64,000 nucleotides of DNA from Methyloversatilis sp. Lineage in GTDB: Bacteria; Pseudomonadota; Gammaproteobacteria; Burkholderiales; Rhodocyclaceae. The notes under the pieces are model-generated. The model worked only from the letters and a program-made list of their open reading frames with translations, did not search any database and was not told where the DNA came from. The stretch is from assembly GCA_016791045.1 (NCBI GenBank), contig JAEUNO010000006.1:1-64000 (forward strand), in the 5' to 3' direction. The first letter of the stretch is position 1. Each line of letters begins with the position of its first letter. This document shows positions 1-11,300 of this stretch, piece after piece. The position numbers were made by a program, and so were the translations under genes.

Positions 1-57
1 GCACCCTCGACTTCCGGACCGGGACCGCGGGCCCCCCCTACAGGGGTGTCACGTTCT

Positions 58-302
58 TGTAGGAGCGAGCCCTGCTCGCGATTCCTCCCTCCGAACAAGC
101 GGCCGGGCGCACGATCGACGTGCGGATCGCGACCGGGGGTCGCTCCTACAGGGGCGGCGCGGTTTTTGTAGGAGCGAGCCCTGCTCGCGATTCCTTCCTC
201 CGAACAAGCGGCCGGACGCACGATCGACGTGCGGATCGCGACCGGGGGTCGCTCCTACAGGGGTGACACGTTCTTGTAGGAGCGAGCCCTGCTCGCGATT
301 CC
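58..302. repeat. REP/BIME-type palindromic repeat array (cluster A)
   Basis: Three copies of a hairpin element that opens TGTAGGAGCGA and closes TCGCGATTC begin at 58, 167 and 275. Between them lie two inverted relatives (GATCGCGACC...GGTCGCTCCTACA) at 125-150 and 234-259. The period is 108-109 bp. Each element folds on itself (GCGAGC/GCTCGC or GCGACC/GGTCGC), and neighbouring elements are in opposite orientation, the layout of BIMEs. The motif closely resembles REP sequences known from Pseudomonas. A degenerate fragment may precede it at about 18-57. No RAYT transposase gene is in the window. From 303 to 393 I see nothing except the tail of the next gene's intergenic space. Confidence 0.85.
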
Positions 303-393
303 GCCCGCGAAGATGCGCGGAACTTCTTGGCTTCGCAAGGCGAATTGCCGTGCATGAAGCGGCGTCCTTCTTTTGTCGCGCAGCCAGCCGGAC

Positions 394-1470
394 TCAGTCG
401 CGCAGCACCTCGCCCACGGTCAGCACCTCGCCCGGCGAATTGAGGGCATAGCCGGGAAGACCGGCGACCGCCGCAGCGAAGTCGGGCGAACGCAGTGCTT
501 CGAGCATGCGCTGCATCGACGGCAGCTCGAGTGTTTCAACGCGGCAGGCGAGGAAGTACTGTTCCTGCGCCAGCGGCACGAAATCAAGCCTGAACTGGGT
601 GGCGGCCGCTTCGACGCCGAAACCCGTATCCGCCATGCCGCTGGCGATATGTGCAGCCACCGCGGCGTGCGTGAATTCCACCGTTTCGTAACCGCTGATC
701 CGGTCCGGGTCCAGCGATTGCTCGGCCAGCAGCAGGTCGAGCAGCAGGCGCGTGCCGGCACTCGCCTGGCGGTTGATGAAGCGCACGTCAGGCCGGATCA
801 GATCCCGTAGCGACGCAATGTTCAGCGGGTTGCCGGCGGCGACGAACAGCCCCTGCGTGCGCGTGACCAGCCGGATCACGCGATGCACGCGCGGCTTCAG
901 ATATCGCCCGAGTCGCGCCGCCAGCTCCGGTGTGACCCGGCCGCTCGGCAGATGAAAGCCGCACAGGTCGCAGGTGCCGCGCGACATTGACGCCAGCGCG
1001 TCGACCGACCCGAGGTACTGCAGCTCAAGCCGCACGCCGGCGACGCGCTGGATCAGCTCGGGCATCAGTGCAATGGCGTAGCCGTGGCTGGCGTGCAGGC
1101 GCAGCACCGGGTGCGTATCCATCAGTGCGGCGTTGATTTCGCGGTCGATCTCGACCGACAGATTTTCCAGCTGCGGCGTCAGTCGTGCCTGGATGCGCTG
1201 TGCCGCCCAGGTGAGCTTCTCGCCGAGCGGCGTGAGCTCGGCGCCCTTGCCCTGCGACAGCTCGACCAGCGGTGTGCCGAAAAACGCCGACCAGGTCCGG
1301 ATCAGGTTCCAGCAGTGACGATAGGAAAACCCGACATCGCGCGCCGCCTCGGTGAGCTTGCCGTTGCGCTGCACGGCGGCCAGCACGCGGAACAGCAGTG
1401 GATCGATCTCGCGTCCTTCTGCGTTGCGGAAGCGCCACGCCGGTTCGATCTGGATGCGCATGTCAGGCAT
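394..1470 (-). CDS. ModE-like HTH regulator with periplasmic-binding-protein-like effector domain
   Basis: Predicted transcriptional regulator of 358 aa. Residues about 20-90 form a LysR/ModE-type winged helix (KLTEAARDVGFSYRHCWNLI is typical of ModE N-termini). The rest (about 130-340) resembles a substrate-binding-protein fold (PBP-like, PF12727 type) instead of the molybdate-binding TOBE domains of true ModE. Such proteins often control molybdoenzyme, formate or oxoanion genes, but nothing here fixes the ligand. It is divergent from the isochorismatase-family gene at 1643, with a 172-bp shared upstream region, so that gene is a plausible target. ATG at 1470 was used; ATG at 1461 is also possible. 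Confidence 0.75.
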   Translation of the reverse strand: MPDMRIQIEPAWRFRNAEGREIDPLLFRVLAAVQRNGKLTEAARDVGFSYRHCWNLIRTWSAFFGTPLVELSQGKGAELTPLGEKLTWAAQRIQARLTPQLENLSVEIDREINAALMDTHPVLRLHASHGYAIALMPELIQRVAGVRLELQYLGSVDALASMSRGTCDLCGFHLPSGRVTPELAARLGRYLKPRVHRVIRLVTRTQGLFVAAGNPLNIASLRDLIRPDVRFINRQASAGTRLLLDLLLAEQSLDPDRISGYETVEFTHAAVAAHIASGMADTGFGVEAAATQFRLDFVPLAQEQYFLACRVETLELPSMQRMLEALRSPDFAAAVAGLPGYALNSPGEVLTVGEVLRD

Positions 1471-1642
1471 TGGAATTCATATCCGGGGAATCGAGGACCA
1501 CTGATAAGCTCTGCGCAGAGGTCGTCATTGGACCTTCACACGCCCTCATCCGCAATCATGCAATCCGTTTCCGGTAAGCCTTGTGTCCGGTCAGCGCATT
1601 GCCCGGCACCGCCTCTCACCGTCTCCCGAAAGGAATTTCCCG

Positions 1643-2242
1643 ATGACCGCGATGACCACACTGCGTGACCTCACCGGTCTTGGCCATGTACCGGGCTCGT
1701 TGCACCACGCCGCGCTGATCATGATCGATTGCCAGAACACCTATCGCGAAGGCGTCATGCAGCTCGCCGGTGTCGAAGCCGCACTGGTCGAGGCGCGCCG
1801 CGCGCTTGACCTTGCGCGCGGGCTCGGCCGCCCCGTCATCCATATCCAGCACGATGCCGGTCCCGGTACGCCCTACGATGTGAGCGCATCCATCGGCCGG
1901 ATATCTGACATCGTTGCGCCACAGGCTGGCGAACTCGTCATCACCAAGAACTACCCGAACAGCTTCGTTCAGACCTCGCTCGACGAAGAACTGAAGCGGC
2001 TCGACGTCAAGCAACTCGTGCTGGCGGGCTTCATGACGCACATGTGCATCAACTCGACCGCGCGCGGCGCGTTCAATCTAGGCTATTCGCCGACCGTGAT
2101 TGCATCGGCCACCGCCACGCGCGACCTGCCGCTCGCAGGAGGCGGTGAAGTCAGCGCCGCGGCGCTGCAGGCCGCAAGCCTCGCGGCGCTGGGCGACCTG
2201 TTCGCTGTCGTGGTCCGCCGCGCAGACGATCTGGCGCACTGA
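1643..2242 (+). CDS. Isochorismatase-family cysteine hydrolase
   Basis: A 199-aa protein of the isochorismatase/nicotinamidase-like hydrolase superfamily. The catalytic triad is visible as Asp29 (IMIDCQN), Lys102 (TKNYPNSF) and Cys135 (GFMTHMCINSTARGAF). Family members hydrolyse amide or vinyl-ether bonds (isochorismate, nicotinamide, ureidoacrylate and others); the substrate here cannot be read from sequence. The start at 1643 has a good Shine-Dalgarno (GAAAGGA, 1628-1634, 8-nt gap); an upstream in-frame ATG at 1583 lacks one and would add 20 unlikely residues. Divergent to the ModE-like regulator. Confidence 0.85.
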   Translation: MTAMTTLRDLTGLGHVPGSLHHAALIMIDCQNTYREGVMQLAGVEAALVEARRALDLARGLGRPVIHIQHDAGPGTPYDVSASIGRISDIVAPQAGELVITKNYPNSFVQTSLDEELKRLDVKQLVLAGFMTHMCINSTARGAFNLGYSPTVIASATATRDLPLAGGGEVSAAALQAASLAALGDLFAVVVRRADDLAH

Positions 2243-2454
2243 GCCGTCGCGCTTGCCGACCCTCTCCGTCTCCTTGTGGTCTGTTCGTTGAACCGCGTGC
2301 AGCCGGTGCGTGTCCTTGACGTCATCCCGAGCGTTTGACACATTCGGATCGACCGCAATCATGTCGCGCGAAGCAATTTCCCGAACTGGCTCGAAAGCGG
2401 TCACGATGAGCAGATGGCAGCCCTGACTGCACCCCAAGGCGACAACAGCGGACC

Positions 2455-2916
2455 ATGACCCGATACCAGAACCTCAGGCTCGACCGGCAGCTCTGCTTTG
2501 CACTCTACGCCGCCACCCATGGCATCACCCGCTCGTACCGGGTGCGATTGAAGGAAGTCGGACTGACCTACCCCCAGTACCTGGTGATGCTCGCGCTGTG
2601 GGAAGAGGACGGCCGTTCCGTCAGCCAGCTGGCGCAGCGCCTGCATCTTGATTCAGCCGCCATCACCCCGCTGCTCAAGCGCCTCGAGGTCGCCGGCTTT
2701 CTCGCACGGCAGCGTGCGCCGACCGAAGAACGCGTGGTGCAGTCTTTCCTGACGCCGGCCGGACGCGAACTGGAGCACGCGGTCGCGCGCATCCAGGGCG
2801 AAGTCGCCTGTCAGGCCGGCCTGCCGGAAGAGGCATTCATGGCGCTGTGTTCGACGCTGCACGAACTGACGCAGCGCATGGCCGACGACCCGAAGGTGAA
2901 GCGCGTCGCGGCTTGA
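2455..2916 (+). CDS. ohrR: MarR-family organic-hydroperoxide sensor OhrR
   Basis: A 153-aa MarR-type winged-helix repressor. The N-terminus (LDRQLCFALYAATHGITR) and GLTYPQYLVMLALWE match OhrR, the thiol-based sensor of organic hydroperoxides. The reactive peroxidatic Cys is Cys14; Cys119 and Cys132 suit the 2-Cys (Xanthomonas-like) class that forms an intersubunit disulfide on oxidation. The usual partner, the peroxidase gene ohr, is not adjacent: upstream is the isochorismatase gene and downstream the convergent yegP. No clear OhrR operator was recognised in the 212-bp upstream gap, which otherwise appears empty. Confidence 0.85.
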   Translation: MTRYQNLRLDRQLCFALYAATHGITRSYRVRLKEVGLTYPQYLVMLALWEEDGRSVSQLAQRLHLDSAAITPLLKRLEVAGFLARQRAPTEERVVQSFLTPAGRELEHAVARIQGEVACQAGLPEEAFMALCSTLHELTQRMADDPKVKRVAA

Positions 2917-3001
2917 CCGCACGGCCCTGGCGACTCTCGCCTGTCGGCGGCACGATGTCGGCGCATCCCGCAGACTTGCAGGACGCGCCGTCGGCATCAC
3001 C

Positions 3002-3334
3002 TCATCCGGCCTGATCATCCACAGCGGCGCCGGCCGCGCCGCTCTTCACTGCGGCGATCGCCGCTTCCATCGCGCCGGCGTTGTCGAACATCCTGCTCTG
3101 GCCGATCACCTGGCCGTTGCCGGCCTTCAGCACGTAGTAATCCTTGCCGTTCGTGGCTTTCTTGCGGTCGTAGCGGCCGTCGTCGGCCGCGTTCTTCTTC
3201 ACCGATTCGATGCCGTTCTCGGCGGACGTGCGCGTCTTGTACATCTCGCTCTGCAGCAGGGACTGGTCATCCGAGCCCAGCAGCGTGAAGTGGAATTCGC
3301 CGTTCGCAGCCTTCTTCAACTGAAACTTCGCCAT
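3002..3334 (-). CDS. yegP: YegP/DUF1508 tandem-domain protein
   Basis: A 110-aa cytosolic protein with two DUF1508 repeats, each built as K-x-NG-(E/K)-x-(H/Y)-(F/Y) followed by a Y/F-x3-A-x2-G/A-I segment: about residues 8-50 (AANGEFHFTLL) and 58-100 (ATNGKDYYVLK). YegP proteins are small, abundant and of unknown biochemical role. It lies just upstream of the norB terminator and is separately transcribed. The Ala/Gly/Asp-rich tail is not part of the domain. Confidence 0.85.
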   Translation of the reverse strand: MAKFQLKKAANGEFHFTLLGSDDQSLLQSEMYKTRTSAENGIESVKKNAADDGRYDRKKATNGKDYYVLKAGNGQVIGQSRMFDNAGAMEAAIAAVKSGAAGAAVDDQAG

Positions 3335-3399
3335 GCTCCGCTCTCCTGTTGTTGAGTCGTGTGTGGGAACGCGCGGGTGCGCGGCAACAGTATAGCGAC

Positions 3400-3438
3400 G
3401 AAAAAAAGAGGGGCGCCGGCCTGTCGGCGCGGCGCCCC
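3400..3438 (-). terminator. Rho-independent terminator of the norB operon
   Basis: Read on the minus strand, a GC-rich stem (GGGGCGCC, 3431-3438, pairing with GGCGCCCC, 3410-3417) is followed by a run of seven T (A-run 3401-3407 on the plus strand). It lies 48 bp beyond the norB stop codon and insulates yegP. Confidence 0.85.
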
Positions 3439-3485
3439 AACCTTGCCGAAGCGGTGCGGCAAGGAAGCGGACGGTTGCGCTCAGC

Positions 3486-5771
3486 TCATCGACGGGCCCC
3501 TGCCAGCGTACTGACCGGTTCCGGCGTGCGGCCGGCGCGGCCGAATACGCCCGACACCACCTGCCAGGCCACCGCCAGCGCGCCGACGATGAACACCACG
3601 TCGCCGAAGGTGCGCACCCAGCGCAGCGTTTCGAGCAGCGGCTGCTGCATGAATGCCTCGCTGCGTGCGTACCACAGGCCCTGGCTGACGCTGGCGTGGA
3701 ACTGGATCAGGCCGATCGGCAGCAGGCTGGTGGCGATCATCAGCACCAGGCCCGCGTTGAGGCCCCAGAAGCCGGTCTTCATCAGCCGCTCGCCGAAGGC
3801 GAGTTGCGGCCGGACGTAGCGCAGCACCAGCAGCGTGAAGCCCAGGGCGAGGAAGCCATACACCCCGAACAGCGCGGCATGGGCATGCACCGGCGTCGTG
3901 TTCAGACCCTGCACGTAGTAGAGCGAGATCGGCGGGTTGATCATGAAGCCGAACACACCGGCGCCGAGCATGTTCCAGAAGGCGACCGCGACGAAGCACA
4001 TGAGCGGCCACTTCAGCCTGGCCATCCACGCAGCGCGATCCTTGAGGCGCCAGTGCTCCCACGCTTCATGGCCGAGCACGACCAGCGGCACCACTTCGAG
4101 CGCGCTGAACGACGCGCCGACCGCCATCACCGGCGTCGTCGTGCCGGCGAAGTACAGGTGGTGGAAGGTGCCCGGCACGCCGCCCAGCATGAACAGCGAA
4201 GCCGAGGCCAGACTGGCTGCCGTCGCCATGCGCGCGGACACCAGGCCGAGCGTGGAGAAGATGAAGGCCAGCGCGGTGGTCGCGAACACTTCGAAGAAGC
4301 CTTCGACCCACAGATGCACCACCCACCAGCGCCAGTACTCCATCACCGACAGGTGGGTGCGCTCGCCATAGAAGAAGCCGGCGCCGTAGAACAGGCCGAT
4401 CGCCACCACCGAAGCGGTCAGCAGCGCGAGCAGGTTCTTGTCGCCGCCGGGCGTGCGCAGCGCCGGCACGATGCCGCGCAGCATCAGCACCAGCCACAGC
4501 GCGACCCCGACGAACTTGCCGATCTGCCAGACGCGGCCGAGGTCGACGTACTCGTAGCCCTGGTGGCCGAGCCAGAAATTCAGCTCCGGCGGCATGATCT
4601 GCGCGATGGCCAGGTAATTGCCGACGAAGGAGCCGACCACCACCACGACCAGTGCCCAGAACAGCACGTCCACGCCCAGCTTCTGGAATTTCGGATCGCG
4701 TCCGCCGTGGATCAGTGGCGCCAGGAACAGTCCGGCGGCGAGGAAGCCGGTGGCGATCCAGAACAACGCGCTCTGGATGTGCCAGGTGCGCACCAGCGAA
4801 TACGGGAACCACTGCGACACGTCGATCCCGTAGAAGGTCTGGCCCTCGACCGTGTAGTGCGCGGTGAAGCCGCCCATCATGACCTGGAACACGAACAGCG
4901 CCACCACCAGGACGAGATACTTGCCCAGCGCTCGCTGTGACGGCGTCGGCGCGACGCGTGACAGCGGGTCCTGCGCCGGCGCGGCCGGTTCACTCTCGTC
5001 CTGTCGGCGCAGGAAGGCCCAGCCCCAGATCAGGAAGCCGACGCCGGCCATCATGACCACCACGCTGACGACCGACCACACGACGTTCTCCGCCGTCGGC
5101 GCATTGCCGATCAGCGGTTCGTGCGGCCAGTTGTTGGTGTAGGTGGCGCTGGTGCCCGGCCGCTCGGTGGCGGCCACCCAGGCGGTCCAGAAGAAGAAGC
5201 CGGCAAGCTGTGCGCGCCGCTGCGGGTCGGGCAGCGTGTTGTCCTTCATCGCATAGCTTTCGCGCGAGCCCTGCAGCGCCGGCGCGTCGCCGAACAGCTG
5301 GACGTAGTAGTCGGCGGTGCGCTCGATCGCCCGGGCGCGCAAGGTGGATACGGTGGCCGCGCCGGTCGCCTCGTCAAAGGTGTTGCGCCGGTACTCGCGC
5401 TTCAGGCGTGCTGCCAGTTGCGCCTGCGCATCGGCATCCAGTTCCGCGTACGGCGTGCCATATGCGTCCTGCGCGGCGAGATCGAGCCAGGCCACCAGTT
5501 CGCGGTGCAGCCAGTCGGCCGTCCAGTCCGGTGCCTGGTAGGCGCCGTGCCCCCAGATCGAGCCCAGCTGCATGCCGCCGACCGACTGCCAGGCGGTCTG
5601 GCCGTCGAGGATGCCGTCATGCGTGTACAGCACGCGGCCGTCCTCGCTGACGATCTGCTGCGGTATCGGCGGCGCGTTGCGATACACCTCGACGCCGTAG
5701 TAACCGAGCAGCGAAAAGGTGACGATGAGCACGCCGATCAGCGTGAACCACAGCTTGCGGTAATTACCCAT
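3486..5771 (-). CDS. norB: Quinol-dependent nitric oxide reductase (qNOR)
   Basis: A 761-aa integral membrane enzyme reducing 2 NO to N2O with electrons from quinol. Its length and fused N-terminal part (TM helix about 8-28, then a periplasmic domain to about 220) mark the single-subunit qNOR (NorZ) class, not the NorBC type. The heme-copper-oxidase-like core has the expected His/Glu motifs: WHIQSALFW, HLWVEGFFEVFATT, GVPGTFHHLYFAGTT (non-heme iron site) and VHAHAALFGVYGF (heme ligands). It overlaps the upstream RIC gene by 8 bp, so both are one transcript driven by the sigma54 promoter at 6494-6508. With no nitrite reductase or N2O reductase genes nearby, NO detoxification is the likely role. 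Confidence 0.95.
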   Translation of the reverse strand: MGNYRKLWFTLIGVLIVTFSLLGYYGVEVYRNAPPIPQQIVSEDGRVLYTHDGILDGQTAWQSVGGMQLGSIWGHGAYQAPDWTADWLHRELVAWLDLAAQDAYGTPYAELDADAQAQLAARLKREYRRNTFDEATGAATVSTLRARAIERTADYYVQLFGDAPALQGSRESYAMKDNTLPDPQRRAQLAGFFFWTAWVAATERPGTSATYTNNWPHEPLIGNAPTAENVVWSVVSVVVMMAGVGFLIWGWAFLRRQDESEPAAPAQDPLSRVAPTPSQRALGKYLVLVVALFVFQVMMGGFTAHYTVEGQTFYGIDVSQWFPYSLVRTWHIQSALFWIATGFLAAGLFLAPLIHGGRDPKFQKLGVDVLFWALVVVVVGSFVGNYLAIAQIMPPELNFWLGHQGYEYVDLGRVWQIGKFVGVALWLVLMLRGIVPALRTPGGDKNLLALLTASVVAIGLFYGAGFFYGERTHLSVMEYWRWWVVHLWVEGFFEVFATTALAFIFSTLGLVSARMATAASLASASLFMLGGVPGTFHHLYFAGTTTPVMAVGASFSALEVVPLVVLGHEAWEHWRLKDRAAWMARLKWPLMCFVAVAFWNMLGAGVFGFMINPPISLYYVQGLNTTPVHAHAALFGVYGFLALGFTLLVLRYVRPQLAFGERLMKTGFWGLNAGLVLMIATSLLPIGLIQFHASVSQGLWYARSEAFMQQPLLETLRWVRTFGDVVFIVGALAVAWQVVSGVFGRAGRTPEPVSTLAGARR

Positions 5772-6456
5772 GAGCGGTCTCCGCTTCGGCCGGTGCCGCG
5801 TTCAGCCCCTCGAACAGGATGTTGTTCTCCAGATGGATGTGTTCCATCAGGTCTTCGCGCAGCGCGGCCAGACCGGTGTAGAGCGCGCGCCAGGTGTTGC
5901 AGGCACCACGCGGCAGCGTGATGTCGTGGGTCAGCGCTTCCAGCCGCTGCAGCGCCTCGCCGTGCTGGTCGTGCTCGCTGCGCATCACCGTGACCGGCCC
6001 GTGCAGTGCGCCCGCGTGGCCGCGGGCGAGCATCGGGAACAGCACCTGCTCTTCCTTCTGCATATGGCTTTCCAGTTCCTGCTGCATGGTTGCCAGATGA
6101 TCGGCGAGGCCGTTCGGGCAGTCCGGGCGATCGCCATGCACCTGCTCGACCCGGCGCGCAAGGCGGATCAGCTCCGGCAGCTGTTCGCGATGGCGGTCGT
6201 GGAAGCGGAACAGGATGTGTTCGATCAGCGTTGCCGCCGGCACCGTGCGCCAGTCGCGTTCCTCGCGCGTGGCCTGCGACAGCAATGTGCGCAGGCGCTC
6301 GACGATGGGCTGCGCGTCGATGCCACGCTCAGCCGCCGCGTCCTGCAGGCTGTGCTTGCCGCCGCAGCAGAAATCGAGCTTGTGCTCGTGGAAGACCTGG
6401 GTGGCACCGGGAATGCTGCGCGCCAGCGCGCCGAGGGATTGGTCGATCAGGTTCAT
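5764..6456 (-). CDS. ytfE: RIC-family di-iron iron-sulfur cluster repair protein
   Basis: A 230-aa homologue of YtfE/ScdA/DnrN, which repairs Fe-S clusters damaged by nitric oxide or oxidants. The N-terminal ScdA_N segment carries the VFHEHKLDFCCGGKHSL motif with the paired cysteines. The C-terminal hemerythrin-like four-helix domain supplies the di-iron ligands (HILFRFHDRH, HMQKEEQVLFPML, SEHDQHGEAL, HIHLENNILF). First gene of the operon with norB, directly downstream of the -24/-12 promoter and divergent from norR, matching NO-inducible control. Confidence 0.93.
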   Translation of the reverse strand: MNLIDQSLGALARSIPGATQVFHEHKLDFCCGGKHSLQDAAAERGIDAQPIVERLRTLLSQATREERDWRTVPAATLIEHILFRFHDRHREQLPELIRLARRVEQVHGDRPDCPNGLADHLATMQQELESHMQKEEQVLFPMLARGHAGALHGPVTVMRSEHDQHGEALQRLEALTHDITLPRGACNTWRALYTGLAALREDLMEHIHLENNILFEGLNAAPAEAETAHG

Positions 6457-6493
6457 GGCGAAGACCTCGTTGGGAAGAAGACACCTTCACTTC

Positions 6494-6508
6494 GCAAGGT
6501 CCGGGCCA
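6494..6508 (-). promoter_or_regulatory. Sigma54 (-24/-12) promoter for ytfE-norB
   Basis: Minus strand TGGCCCGGACCTTGC keeps the GG and GC dinucleotides exactly ten bases apart and differs from the TGGCAC-N5-TTGC consensus by one base. The start point would be near 6482, about 26 nt before the ytfE ATG. The adjacent gene is the sigma54 activator NorR. Confidence 0.82.
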
Positions 6509-6549
6509 TGCATCCGGATCAAATAAAATCAATGACCTATGGAAATTGA

Positions 6550-6606
6550 GGTATTTTCAACCCTCGAATGAAATGGTATTTAGGACCACATAGGGTCACT
6601 TTCACC
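6550..6606. promoter_or_regulatory. Three NorR enhancer boxes (GT-N7-AC)
   Basis: Three 13-bp boxes with GGT...ACC ends and the GT-(7 nt)-AC core known for E. coli NorR: GGTATTTTCAACC (6550-6562), GGTATTTAGGACC (6575-6587) and GGTCACTTTCACC (6594-6606). Their centres are about 74, 99 and 118 bp upstream of the inferred ytfE start point. The last box abuts the norR ATG at 6607, so NorR could also repress its own gene. Confidence 0.8.
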
Positions 6607-8136
<1,530 letters not shown>

Positions 8137-8313
8137 CAGGCGACGCCGGCGGCCTGCGGACAGGTCACGCACCGATGCGGTGCGTACGCCCCACAGCGTG
8201 CAAAGGCTGTCGACAGGCTGAAACGAAAATCACAGAAAATCATGGACTTGCCTCGCGCACGCTAATTGCTTGAGTGCATCAACCCCCTTCACTGCCCGCA
8301 ACCGGAGCATTCC

Positions 8314-11300
8314 GTGTCCATCCACGTCGCACTGAATCACGTCACCCACTACCGCTACGACCGTCCGGTGCTGCTGAGCCCGCAGGTGGTGCGACTGCGC
8401 CCGGCGCCGCACACCCGTACGCCCATCCTGTCGTATTCGCTGCGCGTCACGCCGGCCGAGCACTTCATCAATTGGCAGCAGGACCCGCAGTCCAACTATC
8501 TGGCACGCCTGGTGTTTCCGGAACGTACGCGCGAGTTGCGCATCGAGGTCGATCTGATCGCCGAAATGTCGGTCATCAATCCGTTCGATTTCTTCCTCGA
8601 ACCGGCGGCCGAGAAGATTCCCTTCGGATACAACGAAGAGCAGACGCGCGAACTGTTCCCGTATCTGGTCACCTTGCCGCTGACCCGCGAAAACGCGCCG
8701 AAATTCACCCGCTGGGTCGATGACGCGCGCGCACTCTTCGGCAGCAACGGCAAGGCCAGCGTCGACTATCTGGTGGCACTGATCCAGCAGATGCAGGGCG
8801 ACATCCGCTACCTGATACGCATGGAGCCGGGCGTGCAGACGCCGGAGGAAACCTTGCAAAAGGGCAGCGGCTCGTGCCGCGACACGACCTGGCTGCTGGT
8901 GCAGGTGCTGCGCCATCTGGGGCTGGCGGCGCGTTTCGTGTCCGGCTATCTGATACAGCTCACCGCCGACGTGAAGTCGCTCGACGGCCCGAGCGGCCCG
9001 GAGAAGGATTTCACCGACCTGCACGCCTGGTGCGAGGTGTATCTGCCGGGTGCCGGCTGGGTGGGACTCGATGCGACGTCCGGCCTGTTCGCCGGCGAGG
9101 GCCACATTCCGCTCGCTTGCTCGCCTGACCCCTCTTCGGCGGCGCCGATCAGCGGACTGACCGAAAAGTGCGAAACCGAATTCGAACATCACATGAAGGT
9201 CGAGCGCGTGTGGGAAGCGCCGCGCGTGACCAAGCCCTACACCGACGACGCCTGGTCGCGCATCGAAACGCTGGGTCATCGCATCGACACCGATCTCGTG
9301 CAGCACGATGTGCGGCTGACCATGGGCGGCGAGCCGACCTTCGTGTCGGTGGATGACCGCGATGGCCCGGAGTGGAACACCACCGCCGATTCGCCGCCGG
9401 ACAAGCCGGTGAAGCGCCTGCTCGGCGCAGAACTGCTGGCGAAGCTGAAGGCCCGCTACGCACCCGGCGGGCTGCTGCATTACGGCCAGGGCAAATGGTA
9501 TCCGGGTGAGCAACTGCCGCGCTGGTCACTGTCCTGCTTCTGGCGGCGCGACGGTGAGCCGATGTGGACCGATCCCGGTCTGATCGCCGACGAAGCCGTC
9601 GATTACGCGCTCACTGCCGAACATTGCGCGACCTTCCTGAAAGCGCTGTCGAAGCGCCTCGAAGTGGACGCCAAGTACGTGTTTCCGGCCTTCGAGGACG
9701 TCTGGTACTACCTGTGGCGCGAACGCAAGCTGCCGGTGAACGTCGATCCGTTCGATTCACGGCTCGAAGATCCGCTGGAGCGCGAGCGCATGCGCCGGCT
9801 GTTCCATGACGGGCTGGACAGCAAGGTCGGCCACATCCTGCCGCTGGCGCGCACACCGGCCGGCAACGCCTGGCAGAGCGGTCCGTGGTTCCTGCGCGAC
9901 GAACGCTGCTTCCTGATTCCGGGCGATTCGCCGATGGGCTACCGGCTGCCGCTCGATTCCCAACCTTGGGTGTCGGCCGCCGAATATCCGTGGGTCCATG
10001 CGCCCGACCCGGTGCAGCGGCAGGTGCCGCTGCGGCCGCAGCGCGACATCGCCGTGCGCCTGCAGCAGCCCGAGGACGACGACACCGCAGGGATCGAATT
10101 CGCCCCCGCCGGTGCGGCGGCGACCCGCGTGCCGGCCGCCGACCGCAAGCCGGAAGCGCTCGAATCGGCCGGCTGGATCACCCGTACCGCGCTGTGCGCG
10201 CAGGTGCGCCACGGCGTCATGTATCTGTTCATGCCGCCGCTGCCGACGCTGGACGATTATCTCGAACTGGTCACCGCGGTCGAACTGACCGCGGCCGCCT
10301 GCGGCCATCCGGTGGTGCTCGAAGGCTACGAGCCGCCGCGCGATGCCCGCGTCGAAGTGCTGCGCATCACGCCCGACCCGGGCGTGCTGGAAGTGAACAT
10401 CCAGCCCTACCACTCATGGGACGACATGGTCGCCGGCACCACCTTCCTGTACGAGGCCGCGCATGAAACCCGCCTCGGTACCGAGAAGTTCATGATCGAC
10501 GGCCGCCACAGCGGTACCGGCGGCGGCAATCACTTCGTGCTGGGCGGTGCCACGGTGGCCGATTCGCCCTTCCTGCGACGGCCCGATCTGCTGCGCAGCA
10601 TGATCAGTTACTGGCACAACCATCCGGCGCTGTCGTATCTGTTTTCCGGCCTGTTCATCGGCCCGACCAGCCAGGCGCCGCGCATCGACGAGGCGCGCAA
10701 CGATTCGGTGTACGAGATGGAGATCGCGTTCGCCGAGATCGAGCGCCGTTCGCGCGACACGGGCTACACGCCGCCCTGGCTGATCGACCGCATCCTGCGC
10801 AATCTGCTGGTCGATGCCACCGGCAACACGCACCGCGCAGAGTTCTGCATCGACAAGCTGTATTCGCCCGATGGCGCGACCGGCCGGCTGGGCCTGCTGG
10901 AAATGCGCGGCTTCGAGATGCCGCCGCATGCCCGCATGAGTCTGACGCAGCAACTGCTGCTGCGCGCGCTGATCGCCCGCTTCTGGCAGCAACCGTATGC
11001 GCCGCCGAAGCTCAAGCGCTGGGGCACCGAACTGCACGACCGCTTCATGCTGCCGTACTTCGTGTGGGAGGACATGCGCGACGTGGTCGATGACCTGCGT
11101 GCCTTCGGCTACCCGATGGAACTGGAGTGGTTCGCGCCGCACTTCGAATTCCGCTTTCCGCGCATGGGCCAGTTCTCTGCCCGCAATGTGTTGGTGGAAT
11201 TGCGCAGCGCACTCGAGCCGTGGCATGTGCTGGGTGAGGAAGGCGGGGCCGGCGGCACGGTGCGCTACGTCGATTCATCGGTCGAGCGCCTGCAGGTCAA

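Noticed and set aside
58-302. CRISPR array
   Set aside because: Repeats alternate in orientation, are strong hairpins, and the spacers between equal copies are near-identical to each other; no cas gene is nearby. REP/BIME fits better.
2243-2454. Missing ohr gene or OhrR operator
   Set aside because: No ORF resembling Ohr and no convincing AT-rich palindrome in this gap.
3696-4940. Long plus-strand reading frame (414 codons) antisense to norB
   Set aside because: His/Arg/Gln-rich low-complexity translation caused by high GC; the opposite strand encodes unmistakable qNOR.
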